A stretch of DNA of 15,057 nucleotides from Clostridiales bacterium UBA1774 (lineage in GTDB: Bacteria; Bacillota; Clostridia; Oscillospirales; Oscillospiraceae). This document shows positions 13,096 to 15,057 of this stretch, in pieces (the first letter of the stretch is position 1; the number at the start of each line of letters is the position of its first letter). The DNA is taken from positions 263 through 15,319 of the forward strand of contig DCGQ01000050.1 of the NCBI GenBank assembly GCA_002314635.1, given 5' to 3'. The notes below the pieces were generated by a model, which did not search any database, had not been told where the DNA came from, and worked only from the letters and a program-made list of their open reading frames with translations. The position numbers and the translations under genes were made by a program.

Positions 13096-13884
13096 GTGGA
13101 CGCATATGCCCAGATCCGGGAATCAGCCGGACAGAATAAGCTGAGCCATGCATGGCTGCTGCTGGGGGAGGATTCGAAGGAACTGGATGCGGTGTCCGGA
13201 TTTCTGGCAAAAACGCTGCTCTGTGACAGCCGTGCAGGCCGTCCCTGCGGCGTGTGTGCCCAGTGCAGAAAAATGGAAAAAGGAATCCATCCGGATCTGA
13301 TTTCCGTGGAACGGCTGCCGGATAAGCGGGAGATCACGGTAGATCAGGTACGTGCGCTGCGGCAGGAAGCATTTGTGCTGCCCAATGATTCATCCGCCAA
13401 GGTATTTGTGATCCGGGAGGCGGACACCATGAATCAGAGCGCACAGAATGCGCTGCTGAAGGTTTTGGAGGAACCGCCGCTTTATGCCTCCTTCCTGCTT
13501 CTGGGACGGAATCCCGGCTCATTTCTGGAAACCATTCGCTCCCGATGTCAGGAACTGCGGCTGCAGGGACAGGTTGTGGCAGAGCCGCCCTCCGAGCAGG
13601 CCGGAAAACTGGCAGAAGCCTTTGTGAACGGGGATCGGTTGGGTTTTGTTTCGGTGTCCATGAGGCTGGAAAAGCTGGAAAAAGAGAAATTTGACAGGCT
13701 GCTTGTGGACCTGTATCAGGCAGCCGCACAGCGAGCCAAGGCGGCTGTCGGGGAAAAGCAGGAAGCCGCGCTGGCGCTCTGCAGCCTGACGGAACAGCTG
13801 CGGGAGATGCGTAAGGTCTATGTAAGCCCCGGCCACTGTCTGGGCTGGCTAGGTACCTATGTGGGGAATACCGAAAGGATGTAA
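13096..13884 (+). CDS. holB: DNA polymerase III subunit delta prime (HolB)
   Basis: Clamp-loader subunit that helps open the sliding clamp at the replication fork. Landmarks: LSHAWLLLG (16-24), a zinc site C43-x7-C51-x2-C54-x2-C57, HPDLISVE, QVRALRQEAFVLPNDSSAKVFVIREADTMNQSAQNALLKVLEEPP (85-128), and the SRC motif RSRCQ (148-152) that supplies an arginine finger to neighbouring ATPase subunits. The P-loop position reads GEDSKELDAVS instead of GxxGxGKT, so this subunit should not bind ATP. It is short (262 residues against about 320-330 for many), with a reduced C-terminal collar region. The start is GTG at 13096, with AGGAGG 6 bases upstream. It is followed by ricT, the order seen in Bacillus subtilis (holB-yaaT). 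Confidence 0.88.
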   Translation: MDAYAQIRESAGQNKLSHAWLLLGEDSKELDAVSGFLAKTLLCDSRAGRPCGVCAQCRKMEKGIHPDLISVERLPDKREITVDQVRALRQEAFVLPNDSSAKVFVIREADTMNQSAQNALLKVLEEPPLYASFLLLGRNPGSFLETIRSRCQELRLQGQVVAEPPSEQAGKLAEAFVNGDRLGFVSVSMRLEKLEKEKFDRLLVDLYQAAAQRAKAAVGEKQEAALALCSLTEQLREMRKVYVSPGHCLGWLGTYVGNTERM

Positions 13885-13920
13885 ATTGTATCATCTATAC
13901 AGATGAACTGACAGTATCAC

Positions 13921-13926
13921 TATACT
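13921..13926 (+). promoter_or_regulatory. Possible internal promoter before ricT
   Basis: TATACT (13921-13926) lies in the 78-base gap between holB and ricT, with a poor -35 (TACAGA, 13898-13903, 17 bases upstream). A small hairpin CATCT-ATAC-AGATG lies at 13892-13905. ricT may be read mainly from the holB promoter. Confidence 0.25.
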
Positions 13927-13962
13927 TTTGCCGATGAAAAACGGCGGAATGGAAGAATTTTT

Positions 13963-15057
13963 ATGCCGGAAGTAATCAATGTACGATACCGCAGCTGCGG
14001 TAAATCATATTATTTCGCCCCAAACGGCATTGAGCCGCAGGTTGGCGATACGGTGCTGGTAGAAACCAGCAAGGGCCTGAAGCTGGGTGAATGCGTGGAA
14101 GCCATTCATCAGGTGCCGGAGGAAGCTGTGGTAGAGCCGCTGCGTCCGGTTATTCGCATTGCCACACCGGAGGATATCCGTACAGAGCAGCAGAACAAGC
14201 TCAAAGAAAAGCAGGCTTTCGTCACCTGCGAGGAAAAAATCCGGGCGCACAATCTGGATATGAAACTGGTGGACGTGGAATACAGCTTTGAAGGTGGAAA
14301 AATCCTGTTTTTCTTCACTTCTGACGGACGTGTGGACTTCCGGGAGCTGGTTAAGGATCTGGCCAGTGTGTTTCATACCCGGATTGAACTACGGCAGATC
14401 GGTGTGCGTGACAGTGCGAAGATGCTGGGTGGTTTGGGAATCTGCGGTCGGCCTTTCTGCTGCAGCACCTTTTTGGAGGATTTCCAGCCGGTGTCCATCC
14501 GTATGGCAAAAACTCAGAATCTGTCCCTGAATCCAACGAAGATTTCCGGCACCTGCGGCCGTCTGATGTGCTGCCTGAAATACGAGCAGGATGCCTATGA
14601 AAACCTGCTGAAAACGATGCCGAAGGCGGACGCGGCGGTGGATACACCTAAGGGTAAAGGTACCGTCACGGAGGTCAATCTGCTCCGCAGAACAGTGAAG
14701 GTGCGTCTGGCAGAAGCCACAGACAACGCGATACAAAGCTACCATGTAGATCAGCTTGGCTACACCGTTGGCGGGGAATATGTGGAGCCGAAGCCGGATG
14801 CAGAGCTGCCCCAGAAGAAGGAGCCGGAAGGGCCGGATCTCAGCCTGTATATGGCGGACGAACCTCATCCCATTGGCGGCAATTCTCGTAAGGAAGCGGA
14901 GAAGAATCCGGAGCACCGCCGCGACAGAAATCACAGCCGCAAGCCTCGCCGCTTCCAGAATGAGGAACAGGGCGGGGAGCAGACGGAACCGCGGGAACCG
15001 AAGGCCCCCCGGGAGCCTCGTGAGCCGAAAGCACCGCGGGAGCAGCGGGAGCCCAGA
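13963..15057 (+). CDS. ricT: RicT/YaaT, PSP1-domain iron-sulfur protein (3' end outside the window)
   Basis: 365 residues are present and the frame is still open at the last base. RicT (YaaT) of Bacillus subtilis works with RicA and RicF as a complex that carries iron-sulfur clusters, stimulates RNase Y mRNA processing and affects sporulation and competence. The PSP1 domain is clear: VRYRSCGKSYYFAPNG at the start, then SDGRVDFRELVKDLASVFHTRIELRQIGVRD, then CGRPFCC (161-167), VSIRMAKTQNLSLNPTKISG and CGRLMCC (198-204). These paired cysteine motifs supply cluster ligands. From about residue 275 the protein becomes a charged low-complexity tail, with a tandem EPREPKAPR repeat at 342-359 and more Arg/Glu/Pro beyond. 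Bacillus RicT is about 275 residues, so the tail is an addition. The start ATG at 13963 has GGAAGA 6 bases upstream. It follows holB by 78 bases, the conserved neighbour order. Confidence 0.92.
   Translation, partial: MPEVINVRYRSCGKSYYFAPNGIEPQVGDTVLVETSKGLKLGECVEAIHQVPEEAVVEPLRPVIRIATPEDIRTEQQNKLKEKQAFVTCEEKIRAHNLDMKLVDVEYSFEGGKILFFFTSDGRVDFRELVKDLASVFHTRIELRQIGVRDSAKMLGGLGICGRPFCCSTFLEDFQPVSIRMAKTQNLSLNPTKISGTCGRLMCCLKYEQDAYENLLKTMPKADAAVDTPKGKGTVTEVNLLRRTVKVRLAEATDNAIQSYHVDQLGYTVGGEYVEPKPDAELPQKKEPEGPDLSLYMADEPHPIGGNSRKEAEKNPEHRRDRNHSRKPRRFQNEEQGGEQTEPREPKAPREPREPKAPREQREPR
14986..15039 (+). repeat. Tandem nine-residue repeat in the RicT tail
   Basis: Two adjacent copies encode EPREPKAPR (14986-15012 and 15013-15039), followed by EQREPR. 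Seven of the nine codons differ between copies while the amino acids are identical, so the repeat is kept at the protein level and is not a fresh DNA duplication. Confidence 0.8.

Noticed and set aside
1..15057. CRISPR arrays, tRNA or rRNA genes, transposases, integrases, toxin-antitoxin pairs
   Set aside because: I scanned both strands by eye and found none; regularly spaced repeats are absent.

Overview
The window looks like chromosomal DNA of an anaerobic, moderately GC-rich Clostridia-class Firmicute, probably near Oscillospiraceae/Ruminococcaceae. Evidence for this is the CIRCE-controlled groES-groEL operon, strong AGGAGG ribosome-binding sites, a holB-ricT pair as in Bacillus/Clostridia, a sporulation sigma-G remnant, and a serine-type PssA. 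The taxonomic placement is inference; there is no rRNA in the window.

Left end (1-1064, + strand): the 3' end of a DUF4143-type ATPase gene is followed, 35 bases later, by the C-terminal two thirds of a sigma-G gene that has lost its 5' part. The homology to SigG begins abruptly at about 515, inside an imperfect inverted repeat. This is either a chromosomal rearrangement, the edge of an inserted element, or an assembly join. A two-way hairpin terminator closes this side.

Minus-strand block (1065-3446): pssA (phosphatidylserine synthase) has its own promoter. Upstream of it is a tightly coupled pair, a KduD-like short-chain dehydrogenase followed by a compact amidohydrolase, probably a small catabolic operon. 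Its promoter faces away from that of the next gene, and the shared 184-base divergent region holds two inverted repeats placed like operators.

Plus-strand block (3631-9670): a 7TM-PAS-HD-GYP signalling protein ends in a terminator. It is followed by an apparent operon of an SUV3-like RNA helicase, prmA (ribosomal protein L11 methyltransferase) and an RlmL/YpsC-like rRNA methyltransferase, the last two overlapping by 4 bases. All three act on RNA or the ribosome.

Chaperonin block (9794-11900): sigma-A promoter, perfect CIRCE operator, groES, groEL and a strong terminator. Then comes a stand-alone short-chain dehydrogenase with its own promoter and terminator.

Right end (13032-15057): a near-consensus promoter, holB (DNA polymerase III delta prime) and ricT/yaaT (PSP1 domain Fe-S protein). 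The ricT frame runs off the window in a repetitive Pro/Arg/Glu/Lys-rich tail. No tRNA, rRNA, CRISPR array, transposase or integrase is visible. I found no convincing new multi-gene system; the strongest leads are the truncated sigG junction and the bacterial SUV3-like helicase operon.
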